Source: Rhyacophila brunnea (lineage: Eukaryota; Arthropoda; Insecta; Trichoptera; Rhyacophilidae). Taken from it: 64,000 nucleotides of DNA. This document shows, one piece after another, positions 11,222 through 22,630 of this stretch. The position numbers were made by a program, and so were the translations under genes. Every line of letters starts with the position of its first letter. Within the stretch, counting starts at the first letter, position 1. The notes under the pieces are model-generated. The model was not told the DNA's origin, did not search any database, and worked only from the letters and a program-made list of their open reading frames with translations. Where the stretch lies: contig JAGYXB010000364.1 in assembly GCA_022495005.1 (NCBI GenBank), positions 620,001-684,000 of the forward strand. Direction: 5' to 3'.

Positions 11222-11389
11222 ATTCATGCGATCAAGGGTTTTAAAATTACTATATTTAATAACGTCATCGTTTTTTTTTCTATTAGGTGTTTTGATACTT
11301 CTGAATGATTGGAACTTTAGTTTTTAGTTTAGAAAATTACACAATAAATCAAGTCTCTACTCAGTACTTAATTTAAAGGCAATAATAAA

Positions 11390-12315
11390 GGGTGTATATA
11401 GGCTGTTAAAATCAGGCATAAATAGTGCACATTAAACTTTGTTAGTTATAGGTATTTGTTTTTATTGAACTAAGACTATAATTTACAGGGGGTATTGGTT
11501 AGTTTTTAAAAATTAATTTAATCTTGCCTAAACTAAGCCATACGGTAAAATGATACGGTAAAATTGTACTTACACACTTTTGCATTCATACTTATTTGTT
11601 TTCGTTTGATAAAGAATACATATTACTTACATATATTGTTGGTTCATTTTTTAATTCATTACGCCCTGCTTAAACCAAACTATAATAGATAAATAATTAC
11701 AAGATAAAAAGAAATTTTTATATACAACATTTTTAAATTTTCTGTTGAATTATTATACTCAATATGCTCAAACTTGTACTAGATACGAAGTAAATAAAAA
11801 ACAAACAAATAAATATAGAATACTGATATGTCATTTTGATTTACATAGTAACGCACGTATATATTAATAATTTAGTTTGCTAGGACCACCTCTTTAGCAA
11901 CCAATAATAGTCTTTTACTTTTTACGGATTGTTCTGAAATAACTTTTCATACAAAACAGAATTAACTGAAAATGAATTCAATTCTACTTAAAGATGGACT
12001 AAAAGTATTAAAAGAATGCATTGGCATCGTGTTCTGATATATTCTGAAAGTTTCAAATGTCTAGCTACTCGGAAAGTTAGTTAAAAATCGATTGCAAGAT
12101 TTGTACTGGACAAGAATACGAGCTAATAAAATCGTTGTAAAATATTATTATATTTCTAAAATATTCAAAGTTATGTATGATTTAATTGGAAATTTTAGAT
12201 ATTATATAGATAGACGAGTATTTTTTTTACTATTATCCATTATGGCTTTGGTTACGCAGGGTTTAATTGAATTTTAAAAACTAACCAACACCGTCTATAA
12301 ATACATTATTGTAGT
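11390..12315. mobile_element. Element C, copy 1, split by MITE A copy 2
   Basis: Its left arm (GGCTGTTAAAATCAGGCATA ... TTGGTTAGTTTTTAAAAATT) and right arm (ATTGAATTTTAAAAACTAAC) are inverted relatives of one another. The same sequence is intact at 30359-30961. Family A copy 2 sits inside it at 11697-12140. Confidence 0.7.
11697..12140 (-). mobile_element. MITE family A, copy 2
   Basis: Reverse-oriented copy: it starts TTACAAGATAAAAAG and ends TCGTTGTAA. The landmark CATAGTAACGCACGTATATA is at about 11845. It is inserted into element C. Confidence 0.85.
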
Positions 12316-12519
12316 CTAATTTTCTTGCTTTACCAAAATATTGCAGAACCTCCACAATATATAATATGCACGTATAATTTAATTAATAAATATTTTTTCA
12401 TCTGTAATGAAAATGACAGCAAATGCTATTTTCTTTTGTTTTGTTCACCTGTCATTGAATAATGTTTTAAATATTTTTTTACAGTGAAGACTACTCGTAA
12501 CTTGAACACTTTGTTAATC
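12316..12519. other. No gene recognised
   Basis: AT-rich linker between element C and the inverted-repeat-bounded region that follows. Confidence 0.4.
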
Positions 12520-13828
12520 AGTCGATATCAAACCTTCAAATCAAGCAGTTCAAAATTAACCTCTCGATTAACCAGCCGGTCCTTGCATATTCCAATTGTC
12601 GTAATATGACATGAACCATTAATATTATCAAAATAATATACACATATTCAAAATGTAATACAGTGTACAAGGACATACAATAAAGCAAACATAAAAACAG
12701 TTCTGTCTGTCAAACAATTATGTATCCACATTTGTCAAACAAAGAACATGGGAATTTTATATATTTTTTTTAAATGTCAAATTGTAATATTATATAAGAT
12801 TGTATAATATTAAATTATTCTGTGTGGGCACGGCAAGTACCCTAGAATATTTTGCTTCGAGACAAGTGGCACAGTTCCGGAAACTGTGACATGACGCACA
12901 AGTGTTTCCCGAACTGTTCACTTCTTTGTTATGCCTTTGTCATTCAAATGTTGTACACTACCTACATCTTACATCTTGCTTACTTATAATACCGTCGTGT
13001 AAAGTACCTTTGGTTGCCACAGAAAATTTAGGCATGTAAATTATGTATTGCAATTTGTCTATTCTCGTGTCTCGTGTGTATATTCGTCGAGTTTGTCCGT
13101 ATTTCAGAGCAACAAGCAATATGGTTTACTTAGAAGAGACGGATATCTACTTCAAAACTTTGTCCCATACATAATTGAGAAGTTTAATTACAAAAACTCA
13201 ATTGGAAATTAAATTCGATATAAATAAAATACTAACATATTCAATTATTAAATACTTACACAATTGTTTTTTATGGTTGGTTATTGTAGGCATTTGTATA
13301 CTGTATTACATTTTGAGGATAGGCATATGTTGATAATATTTATTTAGTTATCTATGTGCATTTGGTTATATGTAAGTTGTACGTATGCAGTTCATCGTGG
13401 GACACTTATTCATGCGACGCAGTACGTGAAACATAAGTTAGTATAACATTTTCTTACAAAATTCGGCGATAGTTTGCAAATAGTACTATTTTAATTAGAT
13501 TAACCCTAACCTAACCTAATCTAACATAGTAAAGACATCTCATAAAATTCGCCACATGTTATAGCATACGTACAAATATATACTCCACGGTTAAAAAATG
13601 TTCAACAAAGAAATCGTCATTTGATTAAATGTTACACGAACTCATGTTTCATGTACTGCGGCGCACGAATAATTGTCCTGCGGTGAACTGTTTATATACA
13701 AATTTCCGGATACGTGTGAATTTAGCATTTAACAGTTTTACGTTATTCCCGGACAAACACAGTATGCGAGGAACGATTATTCAACTGAGAGATTATATTC
13801 TGCTTGATTGGAAGGTTTGATATCGACT
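12520..13828. mobile_element. Possible 1.3-kb element bounded by inverted repeats
   Basis: AGTCGATATCAAACCTTC (12520-12537) is inverted at the right end as GAAGGTTTGATATCGACT (13811-13828). Similarity continues inward through TCAAGCAG and CTCTC. The interior holds foldback element D copy 3 and otherwise no coding. No clear TSD was seen, so these may be two independent dispersed copies. Confidence 0.45.
13372..13714. mobile_element. Foldback element D, copy 3
   Basis: It has full inverted termini: CAGTTCATCGTGGGACACTT (about 13389) and GTCCTGCGGTGAACTG (about 13675). The CCTAA motif CCTAACCTAACCTAATC lies at about 13506. It shows the original structure from which the 10.6-kb duplicated copy derives. 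Confidence 0.8.
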
Positions 13829-13850
13829 AAATAATATTATTTCGTATTCT

Positions 13851-14051
13851 TTCGACCATGTCCAGATATGGGCCTCCACAGAGTGAAGATTTGTATTAAC
13901 AGATTTTATTTTTATGAGAAATGGATGTCAGCCACTTGCTCAACCTATTAGGTCCATACTCTGACTCATACACAAATTGAAAAACAATATGTGTAGTTGC
14001 CAGACCCAGGATTCGAACCTGGAACCCTCGACACTATAGACCGGTGCTTAA
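13851..14051 (-). mobile_element. tRNA-derived SINE, copy 1 (5' truncated)
   Basis: On the minus strand box B reads GGTTCGAATCC (about 14015), followed by TGGGTCTGGCAACTAC and the SINE body ATTTGTGTATGAGTCAG and GAGCAAGTGGCTGAC. The tRNA head is cut off near TTAAGC at about 14051. The intact sister copies are at 33992 and 39650. Confidence 0.85.
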
Positions 14052-15837
14052 TATAATCTAATACTATAATTATTATTATGATATGTTTGATGAACGAGTA
14101 CTTAATTATTGTTCGAGATCGTTAGTTCTATTTTCTGCTGATATATGTTATTATACGTTTTAAATGGTATATTATTGAGGTAATTAAAAATTATGTAACT
14201 AGTTATATATTATATTATATTATTACTTTGTGAATATTAATTTCTTTATCCAGAAAATAATTTATAATTTATATGTATGCACTCAGGTATTATGACGTAC
14301 CTCTATCAAAACCACTCAGTGGTATTTTTAATCCCTTTTCATTCCCACGAGCTTTTATCGCAAAAAGCTCAGGAAAGCTCTAGCCTATTGTCTTTAAAAT
14401 GTATGAGATCTGCGAAAGCTGCGAGTGCATTATGAATTTGTACTTTAATTTATTTTTATATTTCAGAAATTATACTTGTCAATCCTGATTATTTTAACCG
14501 AAGATAAAAGGGTCAACGATTTACACTTACATACTTACATGCTCATAAAAATGGATTAATTTAAGACTCATTTAAATCACTTGTATTCATCATTTTTCTA
14601 AGCACCCAATCCTAGCAAATATAAAACCCGATTGAAGTAGGTTATTTGAAAAAGCTTTTTTTTTTAATCTTCATTACAATATGTAGCAATGTAATAACAA
14701 TACCTGATACCTTGATAATATAATAAAACTACATACCTACTTCCCTAATATATAATAATATGATATTTTTTTGTCTTTTTATCGGAAAATTACACATGAT
14801 TATTAAACTTTGAATTCGTACCATTTTCAATAACAATAAAAATAATAACCGCTTTATTTATCTACCAATATTGTTTTGTACTGCATCTTCCATTATGACA
14901 ATTTGCTAAATTTTAAAATCGTATTCAATATGCATTGAAAATAGCCTTAAAGCCTTATAATAAACAAATATTTCTCAGTGAAGTGAAGCAGTAGTCGCAG
15001 ATTTGATCTGGCGACTGGAAAAAAAAACGTGTTTTTGAAACAATTCAAATAATGTAGACGCCTATAAACTAGGTGAAAGTACTAAGTTTCATTGTTATAC
15101 ATTTAATAACACTGTTACCATGGAAAATCCGTAGGTATTTATTATCAATGATGGCTACTTAAATCAAAATTGTAAGTGAACATCTATGAATCATGATTTT
15201 AATGTTAAAATTACTATTTTTTAAATTTTTTAAATTTAAATTTAAATTATAAAGATAGTGGTTTTCCAAGTTATCTAAATACATTAATATTTCATAAAAT
15301 CTTACATTCTTGCCAACTGGCAAAATTGTGAGAGATGATTTGAATAAATAAAAAACCTACGTCACATATTATGTCAAATAAAAAAAAATCTCCAGAGGCA
15401 TACGTTAGCATACATAATGACTAATGAATGTTTTTTCTTTCTGTCATTCTGGCAATTATTTATGACTTGAACAAGACACGGAAAAATTAAACGTACCTCA
15501 ACCAGAAATTATAATAAAAGTCTACACAGTTTTTTTGGCGTGACATATAACAATGTTTGGTAGAGATTAAAAAAAACTAACGTAATTACGGAATTGTCAT
15601 TTTTATTCTTACTTTTCTGATTACTTAGCATTATTTTGTATACAGTATTGTTGATACATTTTTGTTTTAAATAACTACTGTTATAATAATATATAAGATA
15701 TAATTAGATATAAATCAATAAGTAAGTCAATAACAGGCTAAATTCCCACAGTATTATGTTATATTGTTAAATATTATTGTAAGAAATGTTTTATATAACT
15801 AAATAAGAGATAACTATAGAATAGGATGTATTAAGAG
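14052..15837. other. No gene recognised
   Basis: Strongly AT-rich. A small inverted repeat (GAGCTTTTATCGCAAAAAGCTC, about 14348-14370) is the only structure noted. Confidence 0.5.
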
Positions 15838-16344
15838 GTAAAATTTATTTATTTAGAAAAAGAGTATTACGGCATTACAGCGATTGGCCAATGCGCCATA
15901 CAATAAATACAAAATTATAAAAATATTTTAATTACAAATAACAATTAATATAATAAGAAATTAGAAAAGACAGCATGTGTTTATGTAAATATTTAAGAAA
16001 CGTGATAAAATATACAATTATAAAGTAAGCCTATTTAACACGTCCACAAACATTATACAGTTAATAAAAAATAAATCAACCTTTATGGTGCCATCAAATA
16101 AGTTAATCGCACGATACACAGCATCATGAAACATAACATCTGTCCTGTGACGAGGTATCTTGAAGACCGCAGAGTTACGAGTGATATTGGTGGGAACATG
16201 AAAATTAATATTTGCCAGTATATACGGATTGTAAATAAACCCACGAAGAAGTAAAAAGAAATGCTTTAAAAGAGCAATCACTCTTCGGGTGGACAGGGAT
16301 TGCATTGATAGCATACCTAGAAAAAAACGAGTCGGGAAATTCAT
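15838..16344 (-). mobile_element. 5'-truncated Jockey-like LINE 3' end
   Basis: The minus frame 16344-16018 (108 codons) contains L-L-R-G-F-I-Y-N-P-Y-I-L, then I-N-F-H-V-P-T-N-I-T-R-N-S and P-R-H-R-T-D-V. This order (arginine-rich helix, F.VP..N.TR.S, then an R-T motif) is typical of the extreme C-terminus of Jockey-group non-LTR reverse transcriptases in insects. Downstream on the minus strand is a 3' untranslated region ending in CTAAATAAATAAATTTTA at about 15838-15856. The element is dead through 5' truncation. No TSD was identified. The family call is from motif order only. Confidence 0.7.
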
Positions 16345-17287
16345 TTTATTATCATTATCATAAGGAAAGAAACCAATCTATTATTTAAATTGAAGAACTG
16401 GCTATATTCCCATAATAATATTATATTATGGACGTATTGTTGCCTTATTGTATAAGGAATGTTTTCAAGGAAATAAATAAGAAATCCCTTTAGAAATAAA
16501 ATATTGTATAGAGTGTAGTATCATGAATTGTAATGTTCACATCATAAAATCTATAGTTTATGATGTTTTCGTGGAACACTTTATTATAGGCGATCTGTAT
16601 AATTCTCACGGCGATCCTTGTCCATGAGAATATCGCAAGTGACAATAGATCGCTATTCAGTATTCAACCTATATATTGAACATGTAGTCAATATCGGGAG
16701 ACTTTTGTATTAGATTCCATATCGCTAAGTTTTGTTAAATACCTGATTTTAAAATTGTCAACTAATCGAATCCAATAAAGTAATTTAATAAGATAAACTC
16801 TTTAATTACTAATTAACACATAGCCACATAGTGAGATAGACAGAGAGACATCACTCCGTCTCATTCTGTGAATTGTATACTTCAGCGTAGATAAGTCATT
16901 TATTTTTGTAGTCTTGATAATGGCGTTACAACCGAAATAGTTATCGGCTTAAAAACATACTGTAGAATAATAGAGGTAATATAATTTATATTATCATGTT
17001 TAAAATGGAATTCTACCAAGTAAATTCTGACTCACTTAATAATGGTATTGAAAAAGTTCAAATGAATAAAATCTGTATTTATTTGCCTATAAATAATAAT
17101 ATAATCAATATTAACAACTTCTTAATTCAAAAATATAAACTTCACATGACAGCACATTTAAAAAACAAGTGAATTTCAATTGTTTCTCATTGACTGTACA
17201 TTAAATTGCGCACAAAAAGGAATTAATTAAATACGTCTAGATATCTATATTAACCGATAAAAATGTAAAACGTATTATTCTTTAATT
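16345..17287. other. No gene recognised
   Basis: AT-rich sequence; nothing supported. Confidence 0.5.
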
Positions 17288-17716
17288 TTAGAACGTTTTT
17301 CTTAGCTCGTACTCTTATTTGTCCGGTGGTTGTTTGTCCGGTACAAATCATGCAATCGATTTTTAACTAACTTCCGACTAGCTAGACATTTGAAACTTTT
17401 AGAATATATCAGAACACGATGCCAATGCATTTTTTTAATACTTTTAGCCATCTTTAAGTAGAATTGATTTCATTTTCAGTTAATTCTGTTTTGTATGAAA
17501 AGTTATTTCGAAATCCGTATTATTGGTTGCTAAGTGGGTCCTAGCAACTAAATTATTAATATATACGTGCGTTACTATGGAAATCAATATGACATTTCAG
17601 TATTATTTCTATCAACTACAAATTTTTTTGATCGTTTAAGCTAGTCAAGTCAAGTTTATATGATTCAACAGAAAATTTAAAAACGTTGTATATAAAAAGT
17701 TCTTTTTATCTTGAAA
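17288..17716 (+). mobile_element. MITE family A, copy 3
   Basis: The left end is degenerate (TTTTAGAACGTTTTT); the right end is TTTTTATCTTGAAA. It carries TTTGTCCGGTGGTTGTTTGT and the other family landmarks. Confidence 0.85.
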
Positions 17717-17816
17717 TTATTATTATAAATTATAAAGAGTAAAATACCTTAATAAATAATTTATTCTAGTTATAGTTTACTTATGCAGAATATCAGATTG
17801 ATTTTTGACACCTTAA

Positions 17817-18352
17817 CCCTTTACTGCATGATTTTTTTTTGGAAAATTTTTATTTTTTCTTGGTGTCAAAATTCCTTTTGAATGAAGGAAAAATAATAAA
17901 AAAAATATTTTTCGAAAATTTCATTAAATTTTGTATGTTACTGCGCGGTGTCGCAGATTTACGACATTTGGAAATCTTACATTTCAGTATGACAAAATAC
18001 AAAACCAAATGAAAACAATTATAAAAAACTAATGTAGACACCTTATTTGATGTGTAGATATTTTTATTCAACCAATTTCAATCTTCTGTATATTTTTTTT
18101 TATTTATTTACAAATGCGGATCTTTGCGTACATACGAATTCGTCAACTGTCAAAGCAGAAATGCAGAGACTATAATGCAGAAATGCTTTATTACTTGAAA
18201 TGTCCAAACAAAATCGGTAAAGTAGGATGTTTATGGTAAAACAGTTTTCTAGGCATCGAAAAAGGATATTATTTAATTATTTACACAGATGGCATTGGCT
18301 ATATTGAAAGAGTTTGAAATGTCGCAAATTTGCGACACTATGCAGTAAAGGG
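17817..18352. mobile_element. piggyBac-type MITE
   Basis: A TTAA duplication flanks it exactly (17813-17816 and 18353-18356). The termini are CCCTTTACTGCAT and, inverted, ATGCAGTAAAGGG. A TTAA target plus ends starting CCC is the signature of the piggyBac superfamily. The subterminal motifs GTCGCAGATTTACGAC and GTCGCAAATTTGCGAC are near-palindromes at both sides. No transposase is present; small minus frames inside are chance. Confidence 0.88.
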
Positions 18353-18356
18353 TTAA

Positions 18357-19125
18357 AATTTACTGCTTTACGTATATTTTTATTCAAATATGCAGCAAAA
18401 TATTGCTGTCAAATGATTTATAAAAACCTCGACAAAGAAAATATTACCTAATAATTTGTAGTTTTTACATATTTTTACACAATATTAATCGTGTAAAGTT
18501 ATCTGTAAAAACATCGTTCAACTAGGTATATGTTACGGTCAGTCTGCGAATGTATTTCATGGCAATATTTTAATTTTATTTATGAGGCATATTATAACCA
18601 TGTGCTACATTAAAATAACGTTTGTATGTATAATAATTTTATCTAAATACAGCTGAATGATTCGCTATTAATTATTTACGTACACGTCTAGAGTGTCTGG
18701 ACACTTGTTGGAAATATCGCTTTAGATAAAGGCACGTCTCCCTTGTAAAAAAACCGAATAACGTACAGATTGATGTTGATTACACATTAATTTGTGATTT
18801 GTCGAAAGCTCGCATTTAACGACGCCGCCGCTCGTTACTCGTTATTCGTTAGAGACGACGACAGTTTTTTTAAAGCTTTCGTTATGTACCTACATCAAAG
18901 CTTACATGTTCAAATATCAAACAGTGACATTCTAACATGGAGAAAATGAAAATGATTGATTTAAAAAAGGACATTTTTTTTTATACTAATTGAAATAAAT
19001 AACATTACAAATAATATGTCTGTCATCCCACATATACAAGTAAATTTATGACTTTAGTTAGATTATAATCATTTTTTTAATATACAGGATATAATTTTCA
19101 TTCAAATCAGTTCAAAATTTATTTA
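18357..19125. other. No gene recognised
   Basis: AT-rich apart from a CG-rich patch at 18815-18860 (CGACGCCGCCGCTCG). No supported gene. Confidence 0.45.
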
Positions 19126-19130
19126 TTTTA

Positions 19131-19430
19131 CCTATAGTGAACATTAGGAGACACTTTACGTGGCTGGGACATGTCTTCTGGATGCCGCCAAAGAGTGCGA
19201 CACTTCGTACCCTTGTGGCACAGCCTCAAGGGTTCCGTCGCTCTGGTCGGCCCTGCCTCACCCGGCAGCGGTGCTACAAAAGTGACATACGTGCTACAGG
19301 TCTGACATGGCGGGAGGCGCTAGAGTTGGCTATGGACCGAGGGAAGTGGCGCGAACTTGTGCTTGCCCTATGCCCCAAATGCTGGATCGTGATAGGATGG
19401 AAGAAGAGGAAGAACATTGCAAATTATTAA
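19131..19430 (+). mobile_element. RTE-type reverse transcriptase C-terminal fragment
   Basis: The frame reads I-R-R-H-F-T-W-L-G-H-V, then P-Q-G-F-R-R-S-G-R-P, then G-L-T-W-R-E-A-L-E-L-A-M-D-R-G-K-W-R-E-L-V. The W-L/A-G-H-V, G-R-P and D-R-W-R-L-V blocks in this order mark the C-terminus of RTE-like endonuclease/reverse-transcriptase proteins. Only about 95 residues remain of a protein normally near 1,000, and no RTE tail motif follows directly. It is GC-rich against AT-rich flanks, which fits a relatively recent insertion. Confidence 0.8.
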
Positions 19431-19514
19431 TTTAAGACGTTCACAACGTAACATTTATAAACACAGAAATGGTATTAAACAGTAGAAATAGCAAATACAG
19501 AAATTATAAATTAA

Positions 19515-19630
19515 ATAGAAGTACACCGAATGAGCTAAGTAGATCTTATTTTAAGAATTCATAAAATAATGTTCCCCTATAGTCATCCTCACGTAGGTGT
19601 AATATGTCAACATGTCATGTTCATACGGAA
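19515..19630 (+). repeat. Dispersed repeat F, copy 1
   Basis: The motifs ACCGAATGAGCTAAGTAGA, TATTTTAAGAATTCATAAAA and CATCCTCACGTAGGTG recur in the same order on the minus strand at 63855-63965. Confidence 0.7.
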
Positions 19631-19774
19631 ATAAAATTTTAAATATCAACATTGTATTTTATTTCAATTAACGTGCATAAGGTATGGTATAGCGTTATGG
19701 AATAGCATAATTTCACCATCTCAATTGTCATGATTTCATCAATTCATATAGAACTAATATAGATCTCTTTAAGT

Positions 19775-19850
19775 CGGTGTTTTCCAAAATCCGCCCCCTA
19801 GAGGGTTCTGGAGTAATTAAGGGAGCGTTGAACATTACGAAACTTAAATT
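19775..19850 (+). mobile_element. hAT-like left terminus (partial)
   Basis: CGGTGTTTTCCAAAATCCGC followed by CCCCTAGAGGG resembles the ends of hAT elements (CAGTG/CGGTG then a TTCCAAA-like block). A matching right end was not located. Confidence 0.4.
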
Positions 19851-20056
19851 CAATGTCAGTTTAGGCTGAAAAGAGATGGACCAGCATTCTGTCTTGGATT
19901 GTGGACTACATCATTTAGTTGCATTTTCATTTTTTTGCAAAGCTGGCTACAAATCTGTTAAACTTAAAAAATGCAAATAACTAATCGCAGTGATTTAAAA
20001 TTGCTGCTGATAAAAATAGAGACATTTTTATTGATATCGTTTTCTCACTTTAATAC

Positions 20057-20478
20057 CCCGTTTACACGTGCATGAATGTACTGTTCACAGTAAGAAAACG
20101 TATGGGGAAATATGTATTATCCTGCAGTTGGCATGATTGCGTGCATAAATTAAACACGATTGGAAGATTCCAAATTGTGATGATTTATTGCGCGCAAGTA
20201 AGATTATTATCGATCTGCGCCTGCGCAGTAGAGCGGTAGAGAGCGAGATAGTGATAAAGAACATGCCGGTAAAAAAACTACTCATTTTAAGCTCCGATTT
20301 TCAATAGGACCTGTCAGATATTAGAGAGTATAAAATGACAACATCGCGTCTCGCTTACTCTTGAAGAATGAGATTGGAGAGACAGTCAGCACTTTTACGT
20401 GTAAACAGTTATTGTCATGACAGTTTAAAATAAGCACAATTGCCGACAGTAATTTCATGCACGTGTACAGGCGCAGTA
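20057..20478. mobile_element. Possible TIR element
   Basis: GTTTACACGTGCATGAAT (about 20062) is inverted as TTTCATGCACGTGTAC (about 20454), with a second inner pair, ACACGT and ACGTGTAAACAG. The interior has no gene. No TSD was resolved. Confidence 0.5.
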
Positions 20479-20708
20479 TTTAATTTAACTGTTGCATACT
20501 ATCAGGGTATCTTATTTATAACATCACTCTCTAATATACAATTAGTCAAATATATTAAAAGCAAAAAGAAACACAGCATTTTTCTGTTTATTCAGTTATA
20601 GAAGGTAGACTTCCAGGGGAACGTTGAGTTATTTTCTTCTTAAAAGAAAAGTTGACCTGTGGGCTATGACTATGTGAGTCTATTACTGATAATAATATAA
20701 TATATAAT

Positions 20709-21081
20709 TAACTATTTCTTTTATTCAACGAATAATTCACAAGATTTAAGAATATATCATTCTGATTATTGAACATATATAATTTAGAAAAACACTTTCT
20801 GAGAGTATATTATAACCAATAGAAAAATCTTTTTTGAAAAAAGTAAGCCACCCCGGCCGGAAATCGAATACTGCATCTCCACGGGTTTACGCCCCATCCT
20901 GTCGCATTTAACCAATATGCCACGACGTGACATACTAATTGCGACAAATTTTAACTATTGGTCATTTTTAATACCTACTCATCAGCGCTCTTCCAAATCA
21001 AGCTACTTTGGCAATCGATTTTTGTTTCTTAAATCAAAGTCGGTAACTATTTACTATTACTTCGATTACTAACCGACGTCG
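20709..21081 (-). mobile_element. Foldback element B with tRNA-like core, copy 1
   Basis: The left arm is AACTATTTCTTTTATTCAAC ... AATAATTCACAAGATTTAAG. On the minus strand the core has a box-A-like TGGCATATTGGTTAAATGCG (about 20925) and a box-B-like GTATTCGATTTCC (about 20870), spaced as in a tRNA. The distal end carries ATTACTAACCGACGTC. Other copies are at 31689, 38380, 45134, 47083, 49893 and 54990. Confidence 0.65.
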
Positions 21082-21084
21082 TGG

Positions 21085-22074
21085 AATTTCTCCAATATTT
21101 TTTAGATATACAAAATATATAACCCTATAGAATATTTATGTATAAAATAAAACGTCCTTGTGAATAAATGAAAAAATAGAAAAAAAGAAAAAATGCGCGT
21201 AATTAACGTAAATAATTATTCCACTTTGACGTACGCCCTTGACAGACAAGCCAGCGAAAAAGTCCCACAAGAAATTATGACGAGTGGCACGAAGGCACGT
21301 GACATGGGACGAAATAATATGACGAGTTGTTTACTATCGCAGAGCGCTTTTGACGAGATTAGATGAGAAAATTTCATAAATAAATAAATTCCGCACAAAA
21401 AATGAATGAAGGGATTTGCGACCTGTGCAGTGATTGCTTTTTGCGTGTGCACATTTTAAATTGAATTTACCGCAAAAGGGCGGAGTTTTTTTTTTGTTTT
21501 ATTTTTTCAAAGCGAAGTTGAAATTTTTGTGTCAACAGTCGTGTAAAAATGTCATGCTCGAAAACGCTCGTTACAATTTCACTTTTCGAGTTTTATATTT
21601 TGTGAATGAATTATTAATGTTTTTTTACTATAACCACTATAGTCAGGCCGTGACAATAAACACTTTGATCATAGGTAGTTCGTAAATAAACATATTCCAT
21701 ATTAAAATACAATAATAATATGGTTATACGTTAATAGATTTGAATTAAATATACACTCAAAAATCTTCCCCATTGCATTATAAAACAATCAGTAACTAAC
21801 ACTACCATCGTAACTCGCAATTCAGTCTCCCGGCCTATTTATAATCAGTCTTGTATGTATACCTTTGATTACTTCTTGGTAATGCAACTGTTTGTGGTTA
21901 AATAACATAAATATAACATGCATTAATTAGGCTTACAAACCAATCAAAAGTAATTAAGGGGATATTGCCAATGACATTATTAATGGACGATGCACTCAAT
22001 ACAGTAGCTAGCAAGTAAATTCGCACATTCGCATGTATAGGTAGACGTCACGCAATTTCCATTATGCGATATCA
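21085..22074. other. No gene recognised
   Basis: Overlapping short frames on both strands at 21216-21685 are unrecognised. No splice-bounded coding was seen. Confidence 0.45.
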
Positions 22075-22275
22075 CGCATCGGGAATTTATAGCAATATGA
22101 CCTTTATTGTAATGGCGTTAGAGCAGTTTTTCTAATGTCAATGTTGATTTGAGCTAACCCGTTCGAACCGAACCATTCGGCAGACCCAACAAAAAGCATC
22201 AGGAATTTATAGCAATATCACTTTTATTGTAATGGCGTTAGAACAGATTATGCCATTCGGCAGACCCGACAATAA
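22075..22275 (+). repeat. Tandem duplication of about 120 bp
   Basis: GGAATTTATAGCAATAT, then TTTATTGTAATGGCGTTAGA and CCATTCGGCAGACCC, occurs at about 22081-22187 and again at about 22202-22269. The function is unknown. Confidence 0.75.
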
Positions 22276-22630
22276 AGTGAGTGTCATTTTCTTTTCCAGA
22301 TGATTCGTCCATATTAATGTCATTGGATATTGCAACCTAAACAACCCCGATTATTTTTTTTTAATTTCAGTTTGTGTACCATTCGTTATAGGTACCAAAA
22401 TTACTACCAAATTAGTTGGCGGGCGACCGTTTCGAATAACTGAGGGTAGAAAAACAAAATTATTTTAACATGACGTATCTACACTATTTGATTTTGTTGC
22501 CCGGACGCTAGAGGAGATATGTATCTAAACTCCTAGCTTCTCGTCTTCTATAATTAAGTATTTATTTTTTATATCAGTTGGGTATATTGAGTATTCTTTG
22601 TGTTTTGTAATGGTAAAGTCATTTATATAA

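Noticed and set aside
20085..20285. 66-codon minus frame with hydrophobic start.
   Set aside because: It lies within a probable TIR element; chance frame.
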